DNA from: Pseudomonas sp. MN1F
Lineage (GTDB): Bacteria > Pseudomonadota > Gammaproteobacteria > Pseudomonadales > Pseudomonadaceae
Reading direction: 5' to 3'
Length of the DNA: 64,000 nucleotides
Assembly (NCBI RefSeq): GCF_009391885.1
Contig: NZ_VZII01000031.1
Span: 22,523-86,522 of the forward strand
The notes beneath the pieces are model-generated. The model was given only the letters and a program-made list of their open reading frames with translations, made no database searches and was not told the DNA's origin. A program made the position numbers and the translations under genes. Below are positions 24,685-32,773 of this stretch, one piece after another (within the stretch, counting starts at the first letter, position 1; the number at the start of each line of letters is the position of its first letter).

Positions 24685-26131
24685 GCGGGCGCGGCGGCTG
24701 AGCCTCGAACCACTGCGGCCACGAGCTGCGGTGGCGTGTCTGGACCTCGATGCACGGGATCAGCCGCTCGGTGAGCACGGCGGTTTGCCGCACGGCCTTG
24801 GCGGTGCGGTACTTGACGCTGTGGATGCACTCGCGGTCGCCAAACTCGCAGCGGTTCAGCGCCGTACCACCGCAAGGGCCGTTGGCCAGGCCTTTGGGGC
24901 AGGTTTCCGGGCACGTATAGAGGGTGTCCTCCAGGCGGCAGCGGCCGCAGGTATCGCAGCCGGTCAGCGGGCGTTTGACCGCCCGTTCCAGCCCGTGCAG
25001 CACCCGGGCCCCACGTCTGGTTGCCCAGAGTGGCTGGCGCACGGCCCAACCGAACGCTTTGCTGAGCCAGTTGGCGCGGCTGAACAGCAGCGAATGGGCG
25101 GCGTGCAACACGTGATAACGGGCTTTCTCTTTACTTGAGGCAGTGACGGTCGATTCGCCCCGGCGCCAGTTGCCCTGTGGCGGGTGGAAGGTGACGATGG
25201 GCAGGCCGGGCATCTGCCAACTGTCGGCCCAGGCCGGCGCCCAGTGTTCCAGGGAGTGGATCTGCGCCTGCCAGTGTTCCAGGCGCTCCTCCAGTGCCCG
25301 CAGTTGCTTGAGCTCGTGAATCCCCGACAGGTGCACGCCGGCATAGCCCATCAGCTTCACGCCGATGATCTGCAAGGCCAGGCGATCGACGCTGCGCGCC
25401 TGGGCAAAGGCCTTGGACACCTGGCTTTCGGCTTCGAGCAGGTCGTTCATCGAAGGGGTGACGGTCACGCCCGCCACATGCTCGAGCATGGCGGCGCGGC
25501 CGTGGGTCAGGCTCATCAGGCAGGCCAGCATCGGTTTGGGCGCGGCCTGGCGTTGCATCCAGTGGATGGCTTCCTGGTGCTTGCTGGCGTCGAAGCCCAG
25601 TTGCAGGGTGAGGAAGTCGGCGCCGGCGGCGAGCTTCTTCTCGGCCTTGAAGTACTGTGCACCACCTTCTTCCTCGTGGTACTTGAACGGGTTCAGTGCC
25701 GCGCCGAGCAACCAGTGCGGGCAGGCCTGGCGCGCAATCAGCAAGGCCGCGACCGACTCCAGGTAGCGTACCGGGCGTTCACCAGGCTGGTGGCCGGGCA
25801 GGCGGTCGCCGGTCAGCAGCAACAACTGATCGAGGCCGGCGGCGTCCATGCGCTGCAGCTGAGCCAAAAGATGATGGCGTTCGCGGTCTTTGCCAGAGAA
25901 GTGCGGCAAGGCGGGGAGCGGGGTGTTGAACGAGGCGAGGGCATCCAGTGGCGACATGTCCAGCGGGCTGCCCACGCGGTCGCCGATGGCGACGGTCATC
26001 GGCCAGCCGCACAACTGCCCGCGGGCCATGATCGCTTCCATCGCGGCGAAGCGTTCCGCCGAGGGCTTGGGGACGAATTCCATGACGCAGACGAAGTGGT
26101 TATCGCGCAGCGCGGCTTTCAGCAGGCTCAT
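24644..26131 (-). CDS. Methylenetetrahydrofolate reductase-like protein with C-terminal Cys-rich domain
   Basis: This 495-residue protein has a TIM-barrel resembling MetF (VCVMEFVPKPSAERFAAMEAI, then LLLLTGD, YFKAEKKLAAGADFLTLQLGF) followed by a C-terminal MTHFR_C-type region with a Cys cluster CDTCGRCRLEDTLYTCPETC (about 405-425) and NGPCGG. Such Cys-rich tails occur on MetF relatives that may carry an Fe-S cluster or zinc. It is not the housekeeping MetF by length and tail. The last 41 bases overlap the convergent end of the YjiA-type gene. It is divergent from a MetE-like gene with tandem operators between, so a role in methyl-folate or methionine metabolism is likely but unproved. Confidence 0.82.
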   Translation of the reverse strand: MSLLKAALRDNHFVCVMEFVPKPSAERFAAMEAIMARGQLCGWPMTVAIGDRVGSPLDMSPLDALASFNTPLPALPHFSGKDRERHHLLAQLQRMDAAGLDQLLLLTGDRLPGHQPGERPVRYLESVAALLIARQACPHWLLGAALNPFKYHEEEGGAQYFKAEKKLAAGADFLTLQLGFDASKHQEAIHWMQRQAAPKPMLACLMSLTHGRAAMLEHVAGVTVTPSMNDLLEAESQVSKAFAQARSVDRLALQIIGVKLMGYAGVHLSGIHELKQLRALEERLEHWQAQIHSLEHWAPAWADSWQMPGLPIVTFHPPQGNWRRGESTVTASSKEKARYHVLHAAHSLLFSRANWLSKAFGWAVRQPLWATRRGARVLHGLERAVKRPLTGCDTCGRCRLEDTLYTCPETCPKGLANGPCGGTALNRCEFGDRECIHSVKYRTAKAVRQTAVLTERLIPCIEVQTRHRSSWPQWFEAQPPRPLSPQPAPRTQPES

Positions 26132-26258
26132 GGCTCGAGGGCACCTGGAGTATTCAGGTTGGCATTGTGCGGCAGGTTGTCGGTCGGGCTCATGTCTGAA
26201 TACGTAGGGTGCTGCTCTGAACAAGACATTCAGGTTCGTCGGCATCATGAGCAATTCT

Positions 26259-26292
26259 TGAGTTCATCTCAAATTTAATGAGTTTGTCTCAG
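26259..26292. promoter_or_regulatory. Tandem TGAG-N5-CTCA operators between MTHFR-like and MetE-like genes
   Basis: Two near-identical dyads sit 20 bp apart, centre to centre: TTGAG-TTCAT-CTCAA (26259-26273) and TGAG-TTTGT-CTCA (26280-26292). The 4-5-4 geometry equals that of MetR sites (TGAA-N5-TTCA). They lie in the 229-bp gap between two divergent methyl-metabolism genes and probably control both. Confidence 0.6.
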
Positions 26293-26360
26293 CCGCTCGC
26301 GGGTCGGAAAATGCCCTCATTCATTTCGGTACTTTTTTTCGGATCTCTGAGGGACAAGAC

Positions 26361-27170
26361 ATGGCACTGGCGCATAACCTGGGCTTTCCACGCTTTGGCA
26401 GTGACCGCGAGCTGCGTGCCCGCCACTGGCAAGTGCAGAAGGACGCCGGCATCGAACTGCTGCCAGTTGGCGATTTCGCCTGGTGCGATCAGCCGTTTGC
26501 CCAACGCTGGGAGCAGCTGTTCGACGAAGTGACCGAAGCCAAGGCTTTGGGCCATGCAGTCAAACCGGTGGTGATCGGCCCTTTGACCTACCTGTGGCAG
26601 GCCAGCAAAGACAACGCCGACCTCGACGCGCTGGAACACCTGCTGCCGCTGTATGACCTGGGCCTGAACCGCCTGGCTGCCCTGGGGGCCGAATGGGTGC
26701 AGATCGATGAGCCGATCCTGGCCCAGGAACTGCCGCAGGAATGGAAAAACGCTTTCGAACGTGTCTACAACATCCTACAGCGTGCTCCGCTGAAGAAGCT
26801 GATCGCCACCTACTTCGGTGGCCTGGAAGGCAACCTCGGCCTGGCCGTCAACCTGCCGGTCGATGGCCTGCACGTCGACTTGGTGCAGGCCCCCGACCAG
26901 TACCAGACTCTCCTCGACCGGCTGCCGGCCTACAAGGTGCTGTCGCTCGGCCTGGTCGACGGCTGCAACGCCTCGCCATGCGACCTGGAAAATACCCTGC
27001 ATCTGCTGCGCGATGCCCACGACCGCCTGGGTGAGCGGCTGTGGGTGGCCACAGCCTGCCCATTGCTGCACAGCCCGGTGGAGCAGGCCGTGCACACGTG
27101 CCAGGAAGTCGCGCTGCTGGCCAGGGCCGTCAATGAAGCGGCTGCCCGCGAGTTGCGCGCTACTGCCTGA
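26361..27170 (+). CDS. MetE N-domain-like protein lacking the catalytic C-terminal half
   Basis: This 269-residue protein aligns only with the N-terminal half of cobalamin-independent methionine synthase. It begins HNLGFPRFG, jumps to RELRARHWQVQKDAGIELLPVGDFAW, then jumps again to QLFDEVTEAKALGHAVKPVVIGP and continues to WVATACPLLHSPVEQ. Compared with E. coli MetE from memory, about 25 and 75 residues are missing at the two jumps, and the whole C-terminal domain with the zinc ligands is absent. The frame is intact with a good GAGGGA site. It is either a repurposed domain or an old remnant; it cannot be a normal methionine synthase. It shares control DNA with the MTHFR-like gene. Confidence 0.8.
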   Translation: MALAHNLGFPRFGSDRELRARHWQVQKDAGIELLPVGDFAWCDQPFAQRWEQLFDEVTEAKALGHAVKPVVIGPLTYLWQASKDNADLDALEHLLPLYDLGLNRLAALGAEWVQIDEPILAQELPQEWKNAFERVYNILQRAPLKKLIATYFGGLEGNLGLAVNLPVDGLHVDLVQAPDQYQTLLDRLPAYKVLSLGLVDGCNASPCDLENTLHLLRDAHDRLGERLWVATACPLLHSPVEQAVHTCQEVALLARAVNEAAARELRATA

Positions 27171-28349
27171 TCATCGCTCGATCGCCAGGGCGACACCCTG
27201 GCCACCACCAATGCACAGGGTGGCCAGCCCTTTCCTGGCATCACGCTTGATCATTTCATGCAGCAAGGTCACCAGCACCCGGCACCCGGAAGCACCAATC
27301 GGATGCCCCAGGGCAATCGCCCCGCCATTGACGTTGACCTTGCTCGCCTCCCATTCCAGCGCCTTGCCCACCGCCAGTGCCTGTGCGGCAAAGGCCTCGT
27401 TGGCTTCGATCAGGTCAAGGTCGGCCAGCTGCCAGCCAGCCTTGTCCAGGCAGCGCTGGGTCGCCGACACCGGGCCGATGCCCATGATCGCCGGGTCCAC
27501 GCCCGCGCTGGCATAACTGGCAATCTTCGCCAGCACCGGCAGCCCCAGGGCCTGGGCCTTGCTGGCGCTCATCAGCAGCACCGCAGCGGCGCCGTCGTTG
27601 AGGCTGGAGGCATTGCCGGCGGTGACGCTGCCGTCCTTCTTGAAGGCCGGGCGCAGCTTGGCCAGCGATTCGGCGGTGGTGTCTGGACGCGGTTGTTCGT
27701 CACGGTCGAAGACTTTCGGCTCGCCTTTTTTCTGCGGCATCACGATCGGCGTGATCTCGTCCTTGAAGCGGCCCGCTTCGATCGCCGCCACGGCCTTGCG
27801 CTGCGACTCGGCGGCGAAGGCGTCCTGCTGCTCACGGCTGAGGCCGTATTTTTCCACCAGGTTCTCGGCGGTGATGCCCATGTGGTAGTCGTTGAAGGCA
27901 TCCCACAGGCCGTCGCTGATCATGCTGTCGATCAGCTGGCCATGGCCCATGCGCTGGCCGGTCCGTGCCGATGGCATCACATACGGCGCCAGGCTCATGT
28001 TCTCCTGGCCACCGGCAATCACCACCTCGGCGTCACCACAACGGATCGCCTGCGCCGCCAGGTGCAGGGCCTTCAGGCCCGAGCCGCAGACCTTGTTCAG
28101 CGTCAGTGCTGGCACGCTGTAGGGCAGGCCGGCCTTGATCGCGGCCTGGCGCGCCGGGTTTTGCCCGGCACCGGCGGTGAGCACCTGACCGAGGATCACT
28201 TCATCGACCTGGGCCGGGTCCAGCCGGGTCTGCTCCAGCAGCTGCTTGATCACTGCTGCACCGAGGTCGACGGCCGGCACATTGGCCAGGGCACCCTGGA
28301 AGCTGCCGATGGCGGTACGGGTTGCGGCGACGATGACCACGTCGTTCAT
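27171..28349 (-). CDS. atoB: Acetyl-CoA C-acetyltransferase (thiolase II)
   Basis: This 392-residue biosynthetic-type thiolase condenses two acetyl-CoA to acetoacetyl-CoA or runs in reverse. Catalytic Cys88 in NKVCGSGLKAL, His349 in ALGHPIGASG and Cys379 in TLCIGGGQG are all present, as is NEAFAAQAL. The ATG follows CGGAGAACAACAAC. Its stop directly abuts the stop of the MetE-like gene. No other butanoate or polyhydroxyalkanoate gene is adjacent. Confidence 0.95.
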   Translation of the reverse strand: MNDVVIVAATRTAIGSFQGALANVPAVDLGAAVIKQLLEQTRLDPAQVDEVILGQVLTAGAGQNPARQAAIKAGLPYSVPALTLNKVCGSGLKALHLAAQAIRCGDAEVVIAGGQENMSLAPYVMPSARTGQRMGHGQLIDSMISDGLWDAFNDYHMGITAENLVEKYGLSREQQDAFAAESQRKAVAAIEAGRFKDEITPIVMPQKKGEPKVFDRDEQPRPDTTAESLAKLRPAFKKDGSVTAGNASSLNDGAAAVLLMSASKAQALGLPVLAKIASYASAGVDPAIMGIGPVSATQRCLDKAGWQLADLDLIEANEAFAAQALAVGKALEWEASKVNVNGGAIALGHPIGASGCRVLVTLLHEMIKRDARKGLATLCIGGGQGVALAIER

Positions 28350-28503
28350 GTTGTTGTTCTCCGGGCAATGGGCGTAGTGCTGCCAGCATCGGCGGGTTTG
28401 GTTGATTTGTTAAGTTTGATTTTCTTTGTGATTGATGTGAAAAGCCAATCAATGAGGGCTGGGCTCGTCGCGGGACATTCAGGCCCCCCGCAGCCAGCGA
28501 AGA

Positions 28504-29613
28504 TCAGGCAGCCGGACACTGATGTGTCACACAATGAATCCCCCCGCCACCCGCCGCAATCGCGTCGATATCCAGCTGCACGATATCCCGCCCTGGATAC
28601 AGTACGGCGAGTAACGCCCGGGCTTTCTCATCGGCCTGCACATCGCCGAACTGCGGAGCGATGATCGCGCCGTTGATCACGAAGTAGTTGATATACCCCG
28701 CCGCAAAATCATTGTTGCCCTGGCTGAACCTGTTGCGCCGCCCGCGCATGGGCGGCGATACCACATGCACCTGCAAGCGCCTGCCTTCGGCATCGGTGGC
28801 TCTCTTGAGGATCTCAAGATGCTTGCGGGTCACCGCGTGGTCATAGGAGGCCGGGTCGTTGTCCAGGTTGGCGATCACCACCCCCGGGCGCACAAAGCGG
28901 GCATAGAAGTCCACATGCCCGTCGGTGATGTCTTCGCCGGCGATACCCGGCAGCCAGATGACCTTGCTCAACCCCAGGCGCGCCTTGAGCTCGGCCTCGA
29001 CGTCGGCCTTGCTCCAGCCCGGGTTGCGGTTGGCGTTGATCCAGCTGCTCTCGGTCATGATGCCGGTGCCGTGGCCGTCCACCTCGATGGCGCCGCCTTC
29101 GCCCACCAGCTCGCTGCGCTGGTAGCGGGCGTCGGCCAGGGTGGCCACGCGCCTGGCCAGCTGCGCGTCGTTCTGGTGGCGCTGCTTGTTGCCCCAGCCG
29201 TTGAAGTTGAAATCCACCGCGGCGACGGCGCCGTCATCGTCGACGACGAAGTTGGCGCCGATGTCGCGCATCCAGATGTCGTCCAGACTGCATTCGACAA
29301 AGCGTGTGTTGTGGCTGGCGCAGTGCCGCTCGGCCAGTCCGCGTTCGCTGGGGCGGCAGAACACGGTCACTGGCTGGTAGCGGGCGATGGCCTGGGCGAT
29401 GCGGCCCAGGGCGGCTTGCACGTCGGCGGTGAAGTCTTCCCAGATGGCCTCCTGGGCACCAAAGGCGATGAATGCACGCTGCTGCGGCTCGCCCTCGTCG
29501 GGCATGAACCAGCGCCCGGGTTGCTCGGCGCGGGCCAGGCCCAGCGGCAGGCCGAGGCCGGCTCCCAGGCCTGCGGCCAGCGACAGTTGCAGGAAGGTTC
29601 TACGGCTGGGCAT
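28504..29613 (-). CDS. Tat-exported agmatine deiminase paralogue
   Basis: This 369-residue protein belongs to the agmatine deiminase (PAD_porph) family but begins with a twin-arginine signal: SRRTFLQL at residues 3-10, a hydrophobic stretch, and a likely cleavage site after LARA at about residue 31. The catalytic core is intact: DIWMRDIGANFVVDDDG, the WGNKQ loop, GGAIEVDGHG, the GHVDFYARFV segment, and Cys361 in GGGGIHCVTHQC. It should convert agmatine to N-carbamoylputrescine in the periplasm. It is the last gene of the agu operon, 3 bp after the binding-protein gene, and is distinct from the cytoplasmic AguA two genes upstream. Confidence 0.88.
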   Translation of the reverse strand: MPSRRTFLQLSLAAGLGAGLGLPLGLARAEQPGRWFMPDEGEPQQRAFIAFGAQEAIWEDFTADVQAALGRIAQAIARYQPVTVFCRPSERGLAERHCASHNTRFVECSLDDIWMRDIGANFVVDDDGAVAAVDFNFNGWGNKQRHQNDAQLARRVATLADARYQRSELVGEGGAIEVDGHGTGIMTESSWINANRNPGWSKADVEAELKARLGLSKVIWLPGIAGEDITDGHVDFYARFVRPGVVIANLDNDPASYDHAVTRKHLEILKRATDAEGRRLQVHVVSPPMRGRRNRFSQGNNDFAAGYINYFVINGAIIAPQFGDVQADEKARALLAVLYPGRDIVQLDIDAIAAGGGGIHCVTHQCPAA

Positions 29614-29616
29614 GGG

Positions 29617-30702
29617 TCAGTCCTGTGCAGTCTTGAAGCGGGTCCACACACGCATGCGTGCACGCATGTCGGCCTGTGGAATATCCCGGCCCGGAATCAG
29701 CCGGGCGTAGGTGGCTTCGTCGAGGTAGATGTCGGGGTTGTCGCGCATGCGCGGGTCCACCGCCTGGCGTGCCTTGGCGCTGGCCGTGGGGTAGCCGGTG
29801 AAGTTGCTGATGGCGGCCATGTTCGCCGGGCGCATGACGAAGTTGATGAAACGATAGGCGTATCCCGGGTGCTGGGCATCCGCCGGAATGGCCATGGTGT
29901 CCATCCACACCGTGGTGCCCTGGCGCGGTACGCGGTACTGGAAGTCGAGGTGCTTGCCGGCAGAGTCGGCGGCGCGCTGGGCCTGGATCACGTCGCCGCT
30001 GTAACCCAGCGACAGGCACAGGTTCTCGTTGACCAGTTCGGTCACCGGTTGCGACTGGAACTTGCGTATGTACGGGCGCACCGCCTTGAGCAGTTCGCTG
30101 GCGGCGGCCAGGTCTTCACGCTTGGCGCTGCGCGGTTCGCGGCCCAGGTAATTGAGCACCACGGCCAGCACTTCATCGGGCGAGTCGATGATCGAGATGC
30201 CGCAATCGGCGAACTTGGCGGCCAGCTCTGGTTTGAACAGCAGGTCGAGGTTGTCCAGCGGCGCATCGGGCATGCGCTGGCGGACTTTCTCGGCATTCGC
30301 GGTCAGGCCGATGGTGCCCCAGGTGTAGGGCACCGTCGCCTGGCTGGCTTTCGGGTACTGGGCATGCAGCTTGCGCAGGCCGGGCTCGATATCGTCCAGG
30401 GCTTCCAGGCGGCTGTGGTCGAGTGGCTGCAGGCTGCCGGCACGCATCAGGCGCTCAGCCACGGTATCGCCGGGGAATACCAGGTCGTAGCCACTGCGCC
30501 CGGACATCAGTTTGGCTTCGAGTACCTCGCTGCCGTCCATCACGTCGTAGATCACCTGGATGCCGGTTTCGGCGGTGAATTGCTTGAGGGTGTCCCCGGC
30601 GAAGTAATCGGCCCAGTTGTACAGGCGCAGGGTGGGCTGGTCGGCCTGGGCCTGGCTGGCGCAGATCGCCAGGGCCAGTGCTGCGAAAACGTGGCGTTTC
30701 AT
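29617..30702 (-). CDS. PotF/PotD-like polyamine-binding protein
   Basis: This 361-residue periplasmic solute-binding protein has a signal peptide (MKRHVFAALALAICASQAQA, cleavage near 20) and the PotF-like core LRLYNWADYFAGDTLKQFTAETGIQVIYD, GYDLVFPGD, YTWGTIGLTAN, LGYSGDVIQA and PANMAAISNFTGYPTA. These place it with putrescine/spermidine binding proteins of group-1 type. No ABC permease or ATPase gene follows, so it must either work with a transporter encoded elsewhere or deliver ligand to the periplasmic deiminase next to it. It sits 2 bp after aguB. Confidence 0.88.
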   Translation of the reverse strand: MKRHVFAALALAICASQAQADQPTLRLYNWADYFAGDTLKQFTAETGIQVIYDVMDGSEVLEAKLMSGRSGYDLVFPGDTVAERLMRAGSLQPLDHSRLEALDDIEPGLRKLHAQYPKASQATVPYTWGTIGLTANAEKVRQRMPDAPLDNLDLLFKPELAAKFADCGISIIDSPDEVLAVVLNYLGREPRSAKREDLAAASELLKAVRPYIRKFQSQPVTELVNENLCLSLGYSGDVIQAQRAADSAGKHLDFQYRVPRQGTTVWMDTMAIPADAQHPGYAYRFINFVMRPANMAAISNFTGYPTASAKARQAVDPRMRDNPDIYLDEATYARLIPGRDIPQADMRARMRVWTRFKTAQD

Positions 30703-30704
30703 GC

Positions 30705-31601
30705 TCAGGGCCTCAGGCTGTGTGGGTGCTTGCCGTCCAGGGTCAGCAGCGGCGCGTACATGTCCGGGCGACGGTCGCGGTAGATGCCCCAGCTCAATCG
30801 GTCTTCGCGCATGCGTGCCAGGTCCAGGTCGTGCAGCCAGATGCCGCTGCTGTCGCGGTCGGCTTCGGCGAGCATGGCGCCTTTGTGGTCACAGATGAAC
30901 GACGAGCCGTAGAAACGCATGCGCAGTGATTCATCGCTATCGGCCACTTCCACACCGACGCGGTTGGCGGCCACCACGGGCAACAGATTGGCGGCGGCAT
31001 GGCCGCGCATGGCGACCTGCCAGTGGTCGCGTGAGTCCAGCTCGGCGCAGCCGGGCTCGGAGCCGATGGCAGTGGGGAACAGCAGCACTTCGGCGCCCAT
31101 CAGTGCCAGGCAGCGGGCCGTTTCGGGGAACCACTGGTCCCAGCAGATACCGATGCCCAGGCGGCCGAAGGCGGTGTCCCAAATCTTGAAACCGGTGTCG
31201 CCGGGGCTGAAGTACTCCTTCTCCTGGTAGCCGATGGCGTTGGGGATATGGGTCTTGCGGTACACACCCAGCAGTTGGCCGTCGGTATCGGCCACGGTCA
31301 GCGAGTTGAAGAAGGCATTGCCGGCCCGTTCATACCAGCTCAGCGGCAGCACCACACCCAGCTCGCCGGCCAGGGCGGCGAAACGCTGAAGGATCGGGCT
31401 GCTCGGGTAGGGCTCGGCCAGTGCCTGGTGCTTGTGGTCCTGCTCGATGCAGAAGTAGGTCGTGGCGAACAGCTCTTGCAGCAGGATCACCTGAGCGCCC
31501 TCGGCGGCAGCCTGGCGTACCAGTTGCTCGGCGCGGTCGAGGTTGTCGGGCAGGTTCCAACTGCAGGGCATCTGGGTGGTGGCGATACGCAGAAGGCTCA
31601 T
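30705..31601 (-). CDS. aguB: N-carbamoylputrescine amidase
   Basis: AguB hydrolyses N-carbamoylputrescine to putrescine, CO2 and ammonia. The 298-residue nitrilase-family protein has the Glu43-Lys116-Cys153 triad in LQELFATTYFC, YRKTHIP and GICWDQWFPE. It has no signal peptide and acts in the cytoplasm. Its start overlaps the aguA stop by four bases (ATGA), so the pair is translationally coupled, matching the two-step agmatine to putrescine route. Confidence 0.95.
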   Translation of the reverse strand: MSLLRIATTQMPCSWNLPDNLDRAEQLVRQAAAEGAQVILLQELFATTYFCIEQDHKHQALAEPYPSSPILQRFAALAGELGVVLPLSWYERAGNAFFNSLTVADTDGQLLGVYRKTHIPNAIGYQEKEYFSPGDTGFKIWDTAFGRLGIGICWDQWFPETARCLALMGAEVLLFPTAIGSEPGCAELDSRDHWQVAMRGHAAANLLPVVAANRVGVEVADSDESLRMRFYGSSFICDHKGAMLAEADRDSSGIWLHDLDLARMREDRLSWGIYRDRRPDMYAPLLTLDGKHPHSLRP

Positions 31602-32638
31602 GGCTGCACCTCTGGCTGCTGTTGGGTGATGCAGTGGATACCGCCGCCGCCGTGGGCGATGGCATCGATGCGCACCGGCACGATTTCACGGCCCGGGAAG
31701 GCGTGTGCGAGTTGCTCGGCGGCGTCCTGGTCGGCGGCGATGCCGTAGGCCGGCATGATGATCGCGCCGTTGGCGATGTAGAAGTTGGTGTAGGACGCGC
31801 AGAACACTTCGGCGTCCTGGTCGACTGCGGCGCTGGCTTCATAGAGGTCGAGCAGTTCGAAATGGCGGCCCTGTGCATCGGTAGCGAGTTCCAGGGCGCG
31901 GCGGTTTTCGCGGACCACGTCGGCATAGACCGAGCCGTGATCGTGGGTGGCATCGACCAGCAGCACACCTGGGCGGGCGAAGGCACACACGCCATCGACA
32001 TGGCCGTCGGTCATGTCGCCGGTGACGTACTGCGGGTCGCCGGGCAGCCAGATGGTCTTGCGGATGCCCAGGTAACGGGCGAAACAGGCCTCGAATTCGG
32101 CCTTGTCGATACCGGGGTTGCGGTTGCGGTTGAGCAGCACCGATTCGGTGGTGATCAGCGTGCCTTCACCGTCGACATGAATCGCGCCGCCTTCGTTGCA
32201 CAGGAAGGTGCTGAAACCGTCCAGGCCCAGCTGATCGAGGATGCGGCGGCCGAGGCTGCGGTCCTGTTCGTGCCGGGACTTGCCGCCCCAGGCATTGAAG
32301 CGCCAGCTCAGCCCGGCCAGGCCGTGCTGTGGGTGGCAGACGAAACTCGGGCCGCTGTCACGGCACCAACTGTCGTCCACCGCCAGTTCGATCAGTTCGA
32401 TGTTGGCACCGCACAGGGTGCGGGCACTTTGCAGGGCAGAAGGGTCGACGACCATCTTCACCGGCTCGAAGCGGGCAATGGCTGCCGCTACACGGGCGTA
32501 GTCGCGCTGTACGTCGGCCAGACTGACGCGCCAGCCGCTTTCCCATAGCGCCTGGTTGTGTGGCCAGACCATCCAGGTCGCCGCGTGGCGGGCCCATTCG
32601 GCAGGCATGCGCCAGCCGCTGTCGAGGGACAGATGCAT
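31598..32638 (-). CDS. aguA: Agmatine deiminase (cytoplasmic)
   Basis: AguA converts agmatine to N-carbamoylputrescine. The 346-residue protein has VDDSWCRDSGPSFV, FNAWGGKS, NEGGAIHVDGEGT, TDGHVDGVCAFARPG and catalytic Cys336 in GGGGIHCITQQQ. There is no export signal. The chosen ATG follows CGGAG; an extension of 11 residues is possible. It is the first gene of the agmatine operon (aguA-aguB-binding protein-second deiminase) and is divergent from a LysR gene, its likely regulator. Confidence 0.95.
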   Translation of the reverse strand: MHLSLDSGWRMPAEWARHAATWMVWPHNQALWESGWRVSLADVQRDYARVAAAIARFEPVKMVVDPSALQSARTLCGANIELIELAVDDSWCRDSGPSFVCHPQHGLAGLSWRFNAWGGKSRHEQDRSLGRRILDQLGLDGFSTFLCNEGGAIHVDGEGTLITTESVLLNRNRNPGIDKAEFEACFARYLGIRKTIWLPGDPQYVTGDMTDGHVDGVCAFARPGVLLVDATHDHGSVYADVVRENRRALELATDAQGRHFELLDLYEASAAVDQDAEVFCASYTNFYIANGAIIMPAYGIAADQDAAEQLAHAFPGREIVPVRIDAIAHGGGGIHCITQQQPEVQP

Positions 32639-32773
32639 AGTGAACTCCGATCTATTAAGGATTTTTATCAACGAAGCCCGCCGTCGCGGGTGTTGGTGTC
32701 CATGCTATGGCTATGAAGACACGGCGACAAACGATAGATTTAGCCGATATCTGATTAGCAGGGCTTATCGATC

